A DNA stretch of 64,000 bases from Spirodela intermedia (taxonomy: Eukaryota > Streptophyta > Magnoliopsida > Alismatales > Araceae): assembly GCA_902729315.2 (NCBI GenBank), contig LR746268.1, forward strand, positions 6,121,501 through 6,185,500, in the 5' to 3' direction. The notes beneath the pieces are model-generated. The model was given only the letters and a program-made list of their open reading frames with translations. It was not told the origin of the DNA and ran no database searches. The translations under genes were made by a program, and so were the position numbers. Below, piece by piece: positions 38,601 to 51,100 of the stretch. Position 1 is the first letter of the stretch; each line of letters starts with the position of its first letter.

Positions 38601-40526
38601 TTTCATACTATTGTTAATATGGAAGTGCTTGATCTACTTTCTATTCAATCAACGTCTTCTATTGTTTAAATATGATGAACACCTCACTCTTCTTCTTGAG
38701 AAAGTGTACTCATACTTTCTTAGAAAAGTCATTAATAAAAGTCAAAAAATAACTTGCACCGTTCTTTGAGATAATTGGAGTAGGACTCCAAAGATAAGAG
38801 TGGATGTAATCTACTGTACCTTTGGTTCGATGGACTGTAGTACTAAACCTCACTCTACACTGTATGCTGAACACAATGCTCACAAAAGTCTAGTTTATCA
38901 ATCTTTTGACCTATAGGTAAACCACATTTGCTTAGCTTCGTCATACCTCGCTCACTCATATAACCCAACCTCATATGCCATAATTGAGTAGAAATATTTA
39001 AATCTTCAATCACATTCACACTATTTATAATAGTGTGTCCAAATAGATGATAAAGAGTTCTGATCATCTTCACCTTTATCAAAACCATAACACCTCTAGA
39101 AACTCATAGAATATTATTACTTGAAGAATATTTGTATCATTGCTTATCTAAAGTACCTAAAGAGATAAAGTTCTTCTTCAACTTTGAAATATGTCTCATT
39201 TTTAAAGTCATAATGTCACCATTGTATATCTTGATTTGTATTATGTCTGTTCTTGCAATATCAATAATGTTGTCATCACTCAATGTCACAATATCACTAT
39301 TTACTAGTGTGTAAGTAGAAAACTAGTCTTAGTGGAGACACATATAGTAGGTACATCTTGTATCAAGAATCTAGTCATCATTAAAAATCTAGTAGAAATT
39401 GACAAAAAAGTTTCACCAAGATCAGTCTTTTCTTGAAAAATATTTATTGTATTAGAAAACTACTTTCTTTTTCCCTTCAACTTTAAATAATTTTTTTTGA
39501 TGTGTCTTTTCTAATTACACTCATAATAGTGAAAGTTCTTCGTTGATTTGAACTTCAATCTTAATCTACCCTTTTAACTATGCTCTTTTTCCATTTTTCC
39601 TCGAACTATCAAGCCGTCTGCTCAATCATCTTCTTGAATATCTTGCATCTTTTTTTCAACTCACTTGAGTTAAGTACAACATTGACATCTTCTACTGTAA
39701 TATCATATTTGCCAAACATAAAAGTTTCCACAAAATTCTTTTACAAAAGAGGTAAAGAACACAGGAGTAACATGACTTCATCTTCATCTTCTATTTTAAC
39801 ACCAATATTTTTCATATCTATAACAGTCTTTGTGAATTTATTCATATCATCAATAACAGTCGTAACTTCCCTCAAACGTAAAATATATAACTTACGTTTC
39901 AACTATAACCGACTTGTAAATAATATTGTCATAAATTTCTTCTCAAGTTTAGTCCAAAGCATCACTAGTATATCTTCATCTGATACTTTTTGTAACAACA
40001 CATCTGCCAAACTTAGACAAATTGTGACAAGAGTATGCTCCAAGTATTCTTCATTCTCATCGTCCTTCCACTCAGTCGATAAGTTTTCTTTGTCTATTAA
40101 TGTCTTGCTTAACCCTTAATGTATCAATAAGGCCTTCATCTTAAGTTGCCAAATATTATAATCGTTGTCTTTCTATTGAACACTTCTACGTTGAATTTCA
40201 TTAATGATGTACTCTTGATTACTATCAATAATTGATGTTAGTATTTCACTCTAATACTAGTTTGTTAGAGCAAGATGTCATATATAGACTTTAATAACAG
40301 CGATGCTCACAACGTGAAGTAAGAAGAAATAATAACTTACAACAAGAGTACTAACATAAAGATTTTACGTGCTTAGGAGATTAATTTATTACGTCCATAG
40401 GCGACCATAAAAAACTTCACTAGATGCAAAAATTAGTGTAAGATAATCACTACTTAAGAATTCAGAGAATAGATCCTTGATCTTGACTCTTCCAAGATCC
40501 TAAAGAACGAATCTTTGATCTTAGCT
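35675..40526 (-). mobile_element. Ty1/copia retrotransposon, right-arm copy, 5' LTR truncated
   Basis: It runs on the minus strand. The 3' LTR occupies 35,675 to about 36,285. RNase H relics follow at about 36,300-36,550, RT with YVDD at 37,106-37,318, integrase at 38,349-38,606, GAG-pre-integrase at 38,855-39,088 and gag at 39,580-40,119. A degenerate tRNA-Met-type primer-binding site (tagtattagag) precedes the 5' LTR end at 40,263. The 5' LTR keeps only about 264 bases, breaking at 40,526 where it should continue as in the 3' LTR. Numerous stops are present. Confidence 0.9.
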
Positions 40527-40699
40527 CAGTAACCGTGCCGCCGACAGACCGCCTGTGCTGGACACATCCGCGTTATTTCCATGAAATGCCAATCATGTAT
40601 TGCCATGCGGCCGTACCGCCGCAACATGCCCGTCGTGCAAGGTCACGTGCCGCCGACAGGGGCTTGACAGACGAAAGAAGACGCCTGAGAGACTCAGCA
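40527..40699. other. GC-rich junction segment
   Basis: Short segment between the broken copia LTR and the second inverted repeat; repeated ccgccgaca and gtaccgccg motifs are present. No feature recognised. Confidence 0.4.
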
Positions 40700-42179
40700 T
40701 GAGTCTACTCCGATGGGAAGAGGGGGCAAAACGGGAGAAAATCGCAAAGGAAACTTCTCCAGATTCAAGGATCCGTTCGTTTGTCCCTTTCTTCTAGACA
40801 GCGTCACTTTATAGTCACAAACCATGGCATATCGTCACCCCCACTCCCCACTCCCCACTCCCACTGACTGGTCGGGCGGCGCCGCCTACCGGCATCTTCT
40901 CCGGCACGCCGCTCCATCGGAAGCAGAGAAGCACGAGTCCAAGACAGGGCCCAGAGTCGACCAAGGCCCCTCTCCTAGCACGACGGGTCAAACTTGAATA
41001 CATTCCGATCGAACATTTTCCATGTCCCGCTCCATCGAAACCCTGGTGGTAACATCCAGAAAGAAACTGCGGCGTCGAAGAGTTTCCGGGGAGCCGCCAC
41101 TTGCTCCAATGGGTAATTTCCAGGGTACCCGTGAACACTCCGAGCGAGCGTCGCCTACAAAAGCCGGAGGGCGAGTTGATGTGATACAAGATCGGGGCCT
41201 GTGCGGAGCAGTGCGGGAAGAAGAGTCATGGAGAGGAGTGTGCTCGCCGTAGTTCTGGTACTGGTTGTGTCGGTGGCGCTGGGTGGCGCCACGCCCGCCT
41301 GGGCCGAATTGAGGGCGAGCCAGTGCGAGCGGGAGACCACGCTCGGGCTCAACGCCTGCAGGCAGCTGCTTTTCGGGCTCCCCCCCAGCAAAGAGTGCTG
41401 CCAGCGCATCCGCGTCACCCGCCTGGAGTGCGTGTGCCCCCTGATAACCCCCGAGGTGGCGGCGCTCGTCGGCGTTGACCGCTTAGTCAAGATCATGAAG
41501 GGCTGCGGGCGCCCCATTCCCTCCCACTACAAGTGCGGAAGTAAGTAGGAACCATCTTGACTAAGCGTCTGCGGGTCTTCCCCTGCTCCTGACGCCTTTC
41601 TCCCCTCGTACTTGTTTGTTTTCAGGCATCACTACTCCATGAAGATGAATGACGAGGAGGAAGGAGCTGCAGATTATAGGTAAGCTTCGAATAATGTGGT
41701 AATTCGGGTCAATCGATTTGACCGGCTGAGTCGGACCACCTTCGAATTTCGATGTAAAACTTATGGGCTATAATCAAACCTTTTGTAACACTCATGTTTG
41801 TGAGGAAAAGCAGAGACGACCGCACTGCTAGCCTTCCGACAGGCTGCAACAATCGGCGAACATATTTACCGCCCACACACGAAGGTTGAAACATGAACAG
41901 AGAAGAACGTTAAAATTTAAATAATAGTAATAAAGAACTAAGATAAGGACCAAATCACCGGCGTAAGTGTGTCCACTAACAAAGCGGTTGATGCATGCCG
42001 GAGAAGATCCACCAGGTGCACATATCAGAACAAGACAAAAAATAAAAGAAAAAATGATTGGTTCAAGTTATGTACAGAGGTCGCTTCCTGCTGGAAACCA
42101 AACTGTGGACCAGACGCGTGGTTTCCATCAGGATCCCCACAAAATCATTCGATCGAGGGGACGACGGTTGTCAAGGTCC
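40700..42179 (+). repeat. Second inverted repeat, left arm
   Basis: It pairs with 43,566 to about 45,075 (coordinates adding to 85,745 over most of the length, with small indels near the outer end). It contains LTP copy C with upstream and downstream flanks. Identity is high but not perfect, for example an Arg versus Ser codon in the LTP exon. The inner end is sharp at 42,179 (ggtcc). Confidence 0.92.
41228..41642 (+). CDS. Secreted 8-Cys lipid-transfer-like protein, copy C (two exons)
   Basis: Exons are 41,228-41,540 and 41,626-41,642, with the same short intron before the stop. Compared with copies A/B the signal peptide reads LVVSVALGGATPAWA and the mature part begins ELRASQCERE; IRVTRLEC replaces IRVIHLEC. 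All eight cysteines are kept. It points toward copy D, tail to tail, with under 800 bases between their stop codons, so read-through from either gene would make antisense of the other. Confidence 0.85.
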
Positions 42180-42424
42180 TCAGAGATTGTTCGAACATGT
42201 GGGAAGGCTCGCAGTGCGGTCGTTCTTATTTTTCCTCACAAATATGAGCATTCAGCAGGTCGGTACAAGCCCATAAATGTTACATCGCAATATGAAGGTG
42301 GTCCTACTCAGCAGGTCAGATCTATTGACCTGAATTACTACATTATTCAAAGTTTATTTATGATCTCCACGGCGAGCGATCTCTCTCCGTAGATCTGCAG
42401 CTCCTTCCTCCTCGTCAATCATAT

Positions 42425-42851
42425 TCATGGAGTAGTGATGCCTGAAAACAAACAGTACGAGGAGAGAAAGGTGTCAGGAGCAGGGGAAGGCCCGAAGACG
42501 CCGTGGAACCTTGCTCTATGGTTCGTACTTACTTCCACACTTGTAGTGGGAGGGGACGGGGCGCCCGCAGCCCCGGACGATCTTGATGAGGCGGTTGACG
42601 TCGACGAGCGCGGCGAGCTTGGGGGTTATTACGGGGCACACGCATTCCGGGTGGGAGACGCGGATGCGGAGGCAGCACTCCGGGCTGGGGCTCCGCCAGA
42701 ACAGCAGCGACTTGCATGCGTTGAGCCCGAGCACCCTCTCCCGCCTGCACTCACTCGCGCTCAGGCCGGCCGAGGCAAGCCCGGCGCCTCCCAGCGCCAG
42801 CGCCACCACCACCACCAGTACCAGAACTACGGCGTGCACACTCCTCCCCAT
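42425..42851 (-). CDS. Secreted 8-Cys lipid-transfer-like protein, copy D, diverged
   Basis: Exons are 42,533-42,851 and 42,425-42,441. This is the most diverged intact copy: mature region GLSASECRRERVLGLNACKS, then ECC, CVC and the final RGCGRPVPSHYKC, with all eight cysteines and identical spacing. An in-frame ATG 13 codons upstream (42,890) would add an Arg-rich leader before the signal peptide, so I prefer 42,851. Here the stop after the donor, seen in the other copies, is changed to TAC, so unspliced mRNA would read through to KYEP. It lies in the centre of the second inverted repeat and has no mirror partner. Confidence 0.82.
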
Positions 42852-43019
42852 CGCTCTCCGTCTCGCTCTGCTCCGCCCAGGTTCCGCCATCCGGCTTTTG
42901 TAGGCGACGCTCGCTCGGAGCGATCACGCGTATTCACTTACCCTCCGCAGCAAGTGGCGGTACAAGTGGCGGTACCCAGGAAATTCTTCGACGCCGCGGT
43001 TTCTCTGTAGTTTCTACTA

Positions 43020-43565
43020 CCAACCTTCGATGGGACGGGACACGGAAGTTCTTCAAAAGGAATGAATTATTCATGTTTGACCCACTGTGACTGTGCGAGA
43101 AGAGAGCTTCTGCACTCCAGGATTGCGCGATAAGAGACGGCTAGTTTTAAAACCATCTTCAGTCCGAACTATCCAAAACGAGTAAAACAGTTAAGTTTCC
43201 TTTTAGCCTCTACTTTTAACGACTATTGAGGATGAAGTCAACACTACTGTTGAATATGTTGATTGTTCCTATCAGAGTCTACAATGAACCTTTTCATCTT
43301 TCTGCGTCACTAGTGATACACTCTTTGCAACAAAATCACTACTTTTCACCGGTCTGATTTAGTAGTGTAGGCCTCAGTAATAAATAAATGAGACCGCACT
43401 GCTAGCCTTCCGACAGGCTGCAACAATCGACGAACAACATACCTGTGAATTTATTTATTACTGAGGCCTACACTACAAAGGAAACTTAACTGTTTTATTA
43501 CTGTTTTATTTATTACTCAGTAATAAATAAATTCAGTAGCCCGGTTCTCGTTTAGCAGAGGGCTG
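43020..43565. other. Patchwork of short templated pieces at the inverted-repeat centre
   Basis: About 43,385-43,434 copies 41,818-41,867 (gaccgcactgctagccttcc...). About 43,447-43,474 is the reverse complement of 43,361-43,388. About 43,478-43,499 is the reverse complement of about 43,183-43,203. A palindromic ttattactcagtaataa follows. Around 43,160-43,200 the sequence also resembles 29,600-29,650. No gene is present. Confidence 0.75.
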
Positions 43566-44102
43566 GGACCTTGACAACCGTCGTCCCCTCGATCGAATGA
43601 TTTTGTGGGGATCCTGATGGAAACCACGCGTCTGGTCCACAGTTTGGTTTCCAGCAGGAAGCGACCTCTGTACATAACTTGAACCAATCATTTTTTCTTT
43701 TATTTTTTGTCTTGTTCTGATATGTGCACCTGGTGGATCTTCTCCGGCATGCATCAACCGCTTTGTTAGTGGACACACTTACGCCGGTGATTTGGTCCTT
43801 ATCTTAGTTCTTTATTACTATTATTTAAATTTTAACGTTCTTCTCTGTTCATGTTTCAACCTTCGTGTGTGGGCGGTAAATATGTTCGCCGATTGTTGCA
43901 GCCTGTCGGAAGGCTAGCAGTGCGGTCGTCTCTGCTTTTCCTCACAAACATGAGTGTTACAAAAGGTTTGATTATAGCCCATAAGTTTTACATCGAAATT
44001 CGAAGGTGGTCCGACTCAGCCGGTCAAATCGATTGACCCGAATTACCACATTATTCGAAGCTTACCTATAATCTGCAGCTCCTTCCTCCTCGTCATTCAT
44101 CT

Positions 44103-44517
44103 TCATGGAGTAGTGATGCCTGAAAACAAACAAGTACGAGGGGAGAAAGGTGTCAGGAGCAGGGGAAGACCCGCAGACGCTTAGTCAAGATGGTTCCTAC
44201 TTACTTCCACACTTGTAGTGGGAGGGAATGGGGCGCCCGCAGCCCTTCATGATCTTGACTAAGCGGTCAACGCCGACGAGCGCCGCCACCTCGGGGGTTA
44301 TCAGGGGGCACACGCACTCCAGGCGGGTGACGCGGATGCGCTGGCAGCACTCTTTGCTGGGGGGGAGCCCGAAAAGCAGCTGCCTGCAGGCGTTGAGCCC
44401 GAGCGTGGTCTCCCGCTCGCACTGGCTCGCGCTCAATTCGGCCCAGGCGGGCGTGGCGCCACCCAGCGCCACCGACACAACCAGTACCAGAACTACGGCG
44501 AGCACACTCCTCTCCAT
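44103..44517 (-). CDS. Secreted 8-Cys lipid-transfer-like protein, copy E (two exons)
   Basis: Exons are 44,205-44,517 and 44,103-44,119. The protein matches copy C except Ser for Arg in ELSASQ. It is head to head with the intact TCP11-like gene, with 643 bases between the two ATGs, so the two genes may share a bidirectional promoter. Since this pair is the only one in the window where both partners still have complete gene bodies, copy E is the best candidate for the ancestral LTP locus. Confidence 0.85.
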
Positions 44518-45160
44518 GACTCTTCTTCCCGCACTGCTCCGCACAGGCCCCGATCTTGTATCACATCAACTCGCCCCCCGGCTTTTGTAGGCGATGCTCG
44601 CTCGGAGCGATCACGGGTACCCTGGAAATTACCCATTGGAGCAAGTGGCGGCTCCCCGGAAACTCTTCGACGCCGCAGTTTCTTTCTGGATGTTACCACC
44701 AGGGTTTCGATGGAGCGGGACATGGAAAATGTTCGATCGGAATGTATTCAAGTTTGACCCGTCGTGCTAGGAGAGGGGCCTTGGTCGACTCTGGGCCCCG
44801 TCTTGGACTCGTGCTTCTCTGCTTCCGATGGAGCGGCGTGCCGGAGAAGATTCCGGTAGGCGGCGCCGCCCGACCAGTCAGTGGGAGTGGGGAGTGGGGG
44901 TGACGATATGCCATGGTTTGTGACTATAAAGTGACGCTGTCTAGAAGAAAGGGACAGACGAACGGATCTTTGTCTCCCCTCCAGTTGTCTTTCCTCGTCT
45001 TCCTCTCCAGTTGTCTTTCCTCGTCTTCCTCTCCAGTTGTCCCTCCTTTGGGCCCCTCCTCCCATCGGAGTGGACTCCTACTGCATCCGTCTGGCCTCTT
45101 GTTTTCGTCTGTCGGCCCCTCGTCTTCTCGTCGCCCCCGGAGCAAGCCGGAGGAACCACG
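44518..45160. promoter_or_regulatory. Bidirectional LTP-TCP11 intergenic region
   Basis: Contains the conserved tttatagtcacaaaccatgg element (reverse strand) near 44,910-44,930, about 400 bases upstream of the LTP start, and CT-rich leader sequence before the TCP11 ATG. The same region, in full or in pieces, lies upstream of all other LTP copies. Confidence 0.5.
44979..45050 (+). repeat. 26-base tandem repeat in the TCP11 leader
   Basis: The unit ctccagttgtctttcctcgt plus cttcct occurs about 2.7 times. It is pyrimidine-rich and lies in the presumed promoter or 5' leader; the equivalent leaders in the large arms do not show the full array. Confidence 0.85.
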
Positions 45161-48100
45161 ATGGACGCTGCCTCTGGTTTAGAGTGGCCGGAGGATGGGA
45201 GGCCCGCTGCCGTGGCCTTGGAATTCCCGGCGAGGGATCCGGCGACTCCATTAGAGTCGGCTCCGTCCAGGGCACCGAGGCGGCTCCGGAGAAGGGGCAC
45301 GGGGAAGAGTGCCCCCACAAGCGCGGAGGAAATCGAGGCCAAGCTAAGGGAGGCGGATCTCCGGAGGCAGGTAGAGAACACCTCCTCGTACGACACCTCC
45401 TTAGGATTGAGAACTCTCGTTTATTTTTTTCTGCATATTCTCGAGGTGATGATTTTGCCCTTAGCGTTTGCGGTTAAATCAACATCATTTATAACGTGGA
45501 TAATTCGGCCTTTTCCTTCTCATTGTCTCTCGACTCAGTCGCTGTTGGATAGATGCCCAATCATTTCGCAAATGCAGTTGCTGGGTGCCTACATAGAGTT
45601 GATTTATACCTCTTGTAACGATGATGCTGACAGTTTATTTTTCTCTGATTCACATCTTTATTTCATCGATTTCCATCGAAAGTTTGAACAAAGTGTTGCA
45701 TAAATACCACTGAATTGATTGAAGCATTACGACTAGCGCATTTAATAAACTGAAGTCATGATAATGGTTAACCTGTTCTATAAGTTAGTTACCCCAAAAC
45801 GGACTGTCAGATTGCAGACCTCAATTTTTTTGCATTCTTTTTAAGGTCACTTTCTATATTTGGCATAGTGATGAGAGGTCCTAGCATCTCGGAGCAGTTT
45901 TTTGGTTATTGTTGAGATAAGGATTAGAGTGACATTCGTTATTTTCCAGTTCTTTTGCTTATACACTTGATGCTCTTACTAGTCGAGTTTTCTTATGTTC
46001 CTTCTAGTCTGGGTCATGTGATTGGGTTATTGATCTTTGGATATCATTATCTGTTCCATTTGCTGGAAGTCCGTCATTTGTTTTTCATTTTCATCGTTTT
46101 ATTTTAGTTTCGTTAAGATCTTGGGACGTATTTGGATAATTTTTTGTCTATTCAGTTAATTTTGGTCATTTATTTTACTTTGATTTTTACTCCTTTAGAT
46201 AGATTTTTAAAGTTATTGGAGATTCATTACCTGCTTTCTCATTTCTTTCATTCCTTCCCTTCTCTCTTTACTGCCACCTGCTTTAAAACTTTCAGTGAGG
46301 ATTCTCTTTCGTCGGAGCCCTTCAATGTTTTCGGTGCAGATTATTTTCTATAATTTAGGTTTAGAAGATCGGGACTCTGAATGCCCGAGCCCTCAATTTT
46401 TGTCTCCCATTTGTCTGCGAAGATCCCTTTTCTATTAGCTTCAAAAAGTTATTGTGTCTGATCTCGAATGGTTTCTTCGATAGAAATTTCATGAAGGGTT
46501 GTCAAGCAAGGCCAGATTAAAGATCAGAAGCCCATCTCTCTCGTCCCAAGATGAGGACCTAAGCCAACGGGTTGAAGGGAAACTTTGTGCTGCTGAACAG
46601 AAGAGGTATTTTCCACTAACTGACGTATTTTTTCTCAGCATCTGGAAACTCCCCATTTGATTCTACGCTCTGTGGACATTTAGTCTTCTGTGGAGCTTTT
46701 GAACTTTTTCTCTTCATGTTTTCTGGTTTTCCTTCGATCTGCTTACACGTTTTGGGTTGATAAATTCTATAAGGTTCGTGAACATTTGTTCACACCAGAT
46801 CAGTCCTTTTGTCTGCATGTTTTCTTTAGCGCATTAGTTGAATAGAATTTACTCCAAGTGGCAGGCTGAGCCTCTTACAGAAGGCAGAAATGCGCTTAGC
46901 CAGACTGGATGAGCTGCCACAAGCAGCTGAAACTGGTGCGGAGATGGGTCTTCAAAAGGAGAGGAAAGAGTTGGGCACACAAGCTGAATCGCGCATCCAG
47001 CCGGGCGTTGCTAATCGTAAGTTAGTTTTTAGGCTCATATGCCACGAAGGGCTGTTATTCAAGATAGGAAGGCTGAGTTTTTGATAAAGAGGATCAACGA
47101 GGATACAATATACAAAGATCTCACCCAAGTAGCAATTTACCAACAACGTGCAGCTGCTGAACAGACGCGGTTCGGATTGCTGGTCGCTGAAAAGACACAA
47201 GCCCATGCAAACGTCATGCGAGCTCGTCGAGTGGCCAAATCTACATTCCATCAAGGAGAAATGGAGAGGAGGAGAATGAAGGAAGATTTGGAAGAGCGGC
47301 TTCAGAGGGTATGTGAAAGTTCATCCTTTTTCTGGGATCTGTTGCTAATGTGTGCCAATCATGTCTGAAGGGAAACTTTAAATTTACCATATTTAAAGTA
47401 GCTTCAGAATGTACAACTGTGATTTCCTTCTTTGACTGTTGTATTTTCCAGAAGTCTTTTTAAAGAGTCTCCTTTTTATTGATTGAACGTACTTTTTTTT
47501 ATGGTTTAATATGTACAGTCTGTTTATGAGTTTCTTACAAAGATGCTGATTAAATAGGCAAAGAGACAACGAGCGGAGTATCTGAGGCAGAGAGGAAGTC
47601 CTCGCTCTTCTTGTGATGTTTTGTTGAACGAGAAGGATGAGCATGATGACTTTCTTTCTAGAAAGCTAGCACTGTGAGGTTTTGAGTTTTTAATCAAGGC
47701 TTTGTCATGGTTTTTCTTCTAGTTAGAGAATCAAGAATTTACCTTTTATTAATTCATGCTCAGGTGTTGGAGATGGTTCGTAAAGTTTAGGAAGACTACA
47801 TTTTCCCTGGCCAAATCCTTTGAGACTTTAAAGTTGAATGGGGATCTTGTCAAGTCTATGCCATTTGAACAGCTTGCTCATTGCATTGAATCACCTGAAA
47901 CTCTTGAGACTGTAGGACCTTTTCTTGATCGGCTAGAAAGTTATTTGAAAGTCTTGTTGTCAGCAAATCCATCTGGCCCGGAAAATATAGACCATCTACT
48001 CAAACGTATGTCATCTTCAAACAAAAGAGCATCAACTGATAAACAAACACCGGCCAGAGGATCGATGAAAAAACTGTCCAAGAAAGAACTTAAAATGTGT

Positions 48101-51100
48101 GAATTACGTAGCCCTTTGAGGTATCCAGTGAGACTGGTGCTCTGTGCTTATATGATATTGGGCCATCCTGGTGCAGTTTTCAGTGGTCATGGAGAGCATG
48201 AGATCAGACTTACTGATTCCGCGACTAGATTCATTCGAGAGTTTGACTTGTTGGTTCGTATCATCTTAAATAGCCCAAATAGCATATCCTCATCCAGACT
48301 GTCATCGCCAGATATATCATCTCACCAGTTGCCTGGAAGACAGACGTTCAGATCCCAGATAGAGACTTTTGATGCAGCGTGGTGTTCCTATCTTTACTGC
48401 TTTGTGGCCTGGAAGGCGAGGGATGTTAGATCATTGGAGGAGGGTCTCATTAGAGCAGCCTGCCAACTTGAGCTTTCCATGATTCGGCAGAGTAAATATA
48501 CTCCAGTGGAAAAGAACCTGGCCCTCGATCCTGATGTGGCAACCATTCAAAGCCAGGTAAGTGTGGTTTATTTTATTTCAAGTAAATTTGAGCTAATCTT
48601 CACGCATGTCTATTTTTTTATATACTTATTCCGATAGCATGTCGACCGGTGGGATAACCATGCTGAATCAGTGTCTTCCCAGTCCTGTTGGCACTCATTC
48701 TGTTTTTGTATTACTATTTTTCTATATTAGCCTTCGATGTATTCATGTTTAGCTTTTCGTAATATGTTATTTGGCTTCACACAGATGTGAAATTTATCAT
48801 CAGTATTTCGTAATTACATATCATTTTATGTCTTCTGCCACATGGGTGATACATTTACTTTGCTTTATTTGTTGTACTTTTCATTTGCCTTCTGATAATT
48901 GATATTTTATTTTTGTAATCAGTTGACCATATTTATTTTATTTTTTTATTGATGTTAGGTTGCTAAGGATCAGCAACTCTTACGTCAGAAAGTACAAGAG
49001 CTGTGTGGTATTGCTGGAGTTGAACGAATGGAGTCAGCTTTGTCTAAAACACGGTCCAAGAGGTTTGAAAAGGAGAGTGGAAGTCCAACAATTTCAACTG
49101 CCCACATCTCTTCGGAGCAATTGACGTCTGACTATAATGCGCACTCATTGGCAGCGCCCCTGCCAACTACAATGAAACAATCTCATATCGAGCATGGTGA
49201 TAAATCAAACAGTGTTGTCAGTTCATTGTTTGTAGCTGAGGGTTCTCCACCCAAAAACAACCCAAGCGTTTCAAGTGAGAATAGTTCAATACTTCTGTCT
49301 GAGGACAAGCAGTTCGTAGAGGATGAAATTCTCATTAATGAGATCATTCACCAGTGTGGTCATTCATTCGTTGATAACTTTAGATTCGACACCACTGGCA
49401 ATAAAGAAGGAAATTTCAAGGTTAGATAATCCACTTTACTCACCTATTCAATTCTTCTCTATTGAAAATAACTAGCCTTCAACTCTGGGATGCCAATAAA
49501 GACAAGGATGAAAAACTCATCCAAGTTCTAACCGTACTGGTTTACTCATCATATGAAAGACCATAATGCAATTCATTTGTGAATTTGAATTGCCACATTG
49601 AATGCTTAATTTTGATTTGTGAAAGGCTGGTTATTTGCTTCAGAACGCAATGCTGATTGTAACCGAGAATCATTCAGTATGGACAGAATCTGTTGTAATG
49701 CCTTGCTAAAGTAGTCGGCACCAATGAAAAATTGGCATTTATGTAGCTTGCATTTTTTAAATTGCTTGCAGGCAAAAGTAAAAGAGACAATGGAGAAGGC
49801 ATTCTGGGACATTGTGATGGAATCGTTAACAAGAGAAACACCTGATCACAGCTACGTGATTGAGCTTGTAAAAGAAATACGAGATGAACTCTGTGGGATG
49901 GTTCCTAAAAGTTGGAAGGAGAAAATTCTTGACAACCTTGATCTTGATATTCTATCTCAGGTGAGTCATCTTTCCCTGGTCAAGACATTTAGAAGAAACA
50001 GCCTCATGTTCATTACAGTCCTAGTATATCGATTCTTTTTTAAAAAAAATCCTATTTCTGTTTCGTTTTAGTGTCGTCATATCGGCTTGACCTGTCAATT
50101 TTCTCTTACCCACTTATGTTCTTACTGTCTATTATTTGGCATTGAAACTTTTAGTGATCATAACATGATTCCTTCTTCACATTTAGTTACTTGAGCCAGG
50201 CTGATAAGTCAATTATCTATCTTATCAGAATTGTCGATAGTTCAGTGAGGATTTTTACTGGATGTGCATAGATTGCAATTAGTCTGGCTTTCTTGTTATA
50301 ATGTATTCTCGTGTTCTGTATGCTTTTGTGAACAAAATAATTGAACATTCTGTTCTGTCTGCGTGCTTAGGTACTTAAGACAGGAACTGATGATGTCAGT
50401 CATCTTGGTAGAATATTGGAGTATGCATTAGGGATTTTACTTAAGCTCTCTGCTCCAGCAAATGAAGTGGAAATAAAAAGAACCCATGAAAGGTTGTTGG
50501 CTGAATTGGCAGAAATTGTGGCCCAGAAAAATGATAAGACAAATAGCTCTTTTGTAACTGCAGTCGTCAAAGGTCTGCGCTTTGTTCTGGAGCAGATAGA
50601 GGTACACATTTCTTCTTCAATGTCGATCCAAGTTATATATCCCCATGTTGTATTAACTCCAAGTTTTGGTGTCTGTTCGAGACCCAAAAACCGTTCCCTG
50701 TTGCTCTGATTCATATCTCTACAAGTTGGAAGTCATATTTCTTTTTGTGAACCATTCCTGTAGGAATTTCGGTTCTTATGTTCTCTGTATTCCCATTTCT
50801 CACATTTCAGGAAGTTATTTGCATTCCTTGTAGACCAATTTCTATGAAAATGGGTGTAGTTTTTACTCTTTGATTCAATTCTCTGCAAGCCCTTTCTTTT
50901 TCGTTGGTGTCTCTCAATGATACCCGCTAACAAAAGGATAGCCAGGAGAAGATGTTGGGATGGATGGCAATGAAGGCCTGGTGCGGTCTTCTTTTGATTA
51001 ATATCTGAAGAAAAAAAAAAAAAACAAAGGATTCCTATCAAATTGCTTTATTTATCCTTTAAGACTGAAGCAACTTGCTGCTCTTTGCTACGTAGAACTT

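Larger units (their letters stand above)
27539..40083 (-). repeat. Large inverted duplication, right arm
   Basis: Mirror copy of 1-12,544. Its inner end at 27,539 joins TCP11-like exon 1 sequence directly to a bZIP-like exon fragment, whereas the left arm continues into the rest of TCP11-like exon 1. The left arm therefore looks like the original arrangement and the right arm like the rearranged copy. The 15-kb spacer separates them. Confidence 0.95.
43566..45075 (-). repeat. Second inverted repeat, right arm
   Basis: Mirror of 40,700-42,179 and contains LTP copy E. Its outer part is the leader region of the intact TCP11-like gene, and a decayed version of that leader (actccgatgggaagaggg) is at the outer end of the left arm. 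This arm is therefore probably the source. Confidence 0.92.

Noticed and set aside
42435-43010. Open plus-strand frame of 191 codons
   Set aside because: It is antisense to LTP copy D; high GC content and few antisense stops explain it. Similar antisense frames exist opposite all LTP copies.
45011-45703. Open plus-strand frame of 230 codons starting before the TCP11 ATG
   Set aside because: It runs from the leader through exon 1 and into intron 1; the good GT donor at 45,371 and homology ending there define the exon.
47017-47032. A 16-base intron (gtaag...tag) in the TCP11-like gene
   Set aside because: Far below the minimum plant intron size, and removing it does not restore the frame.
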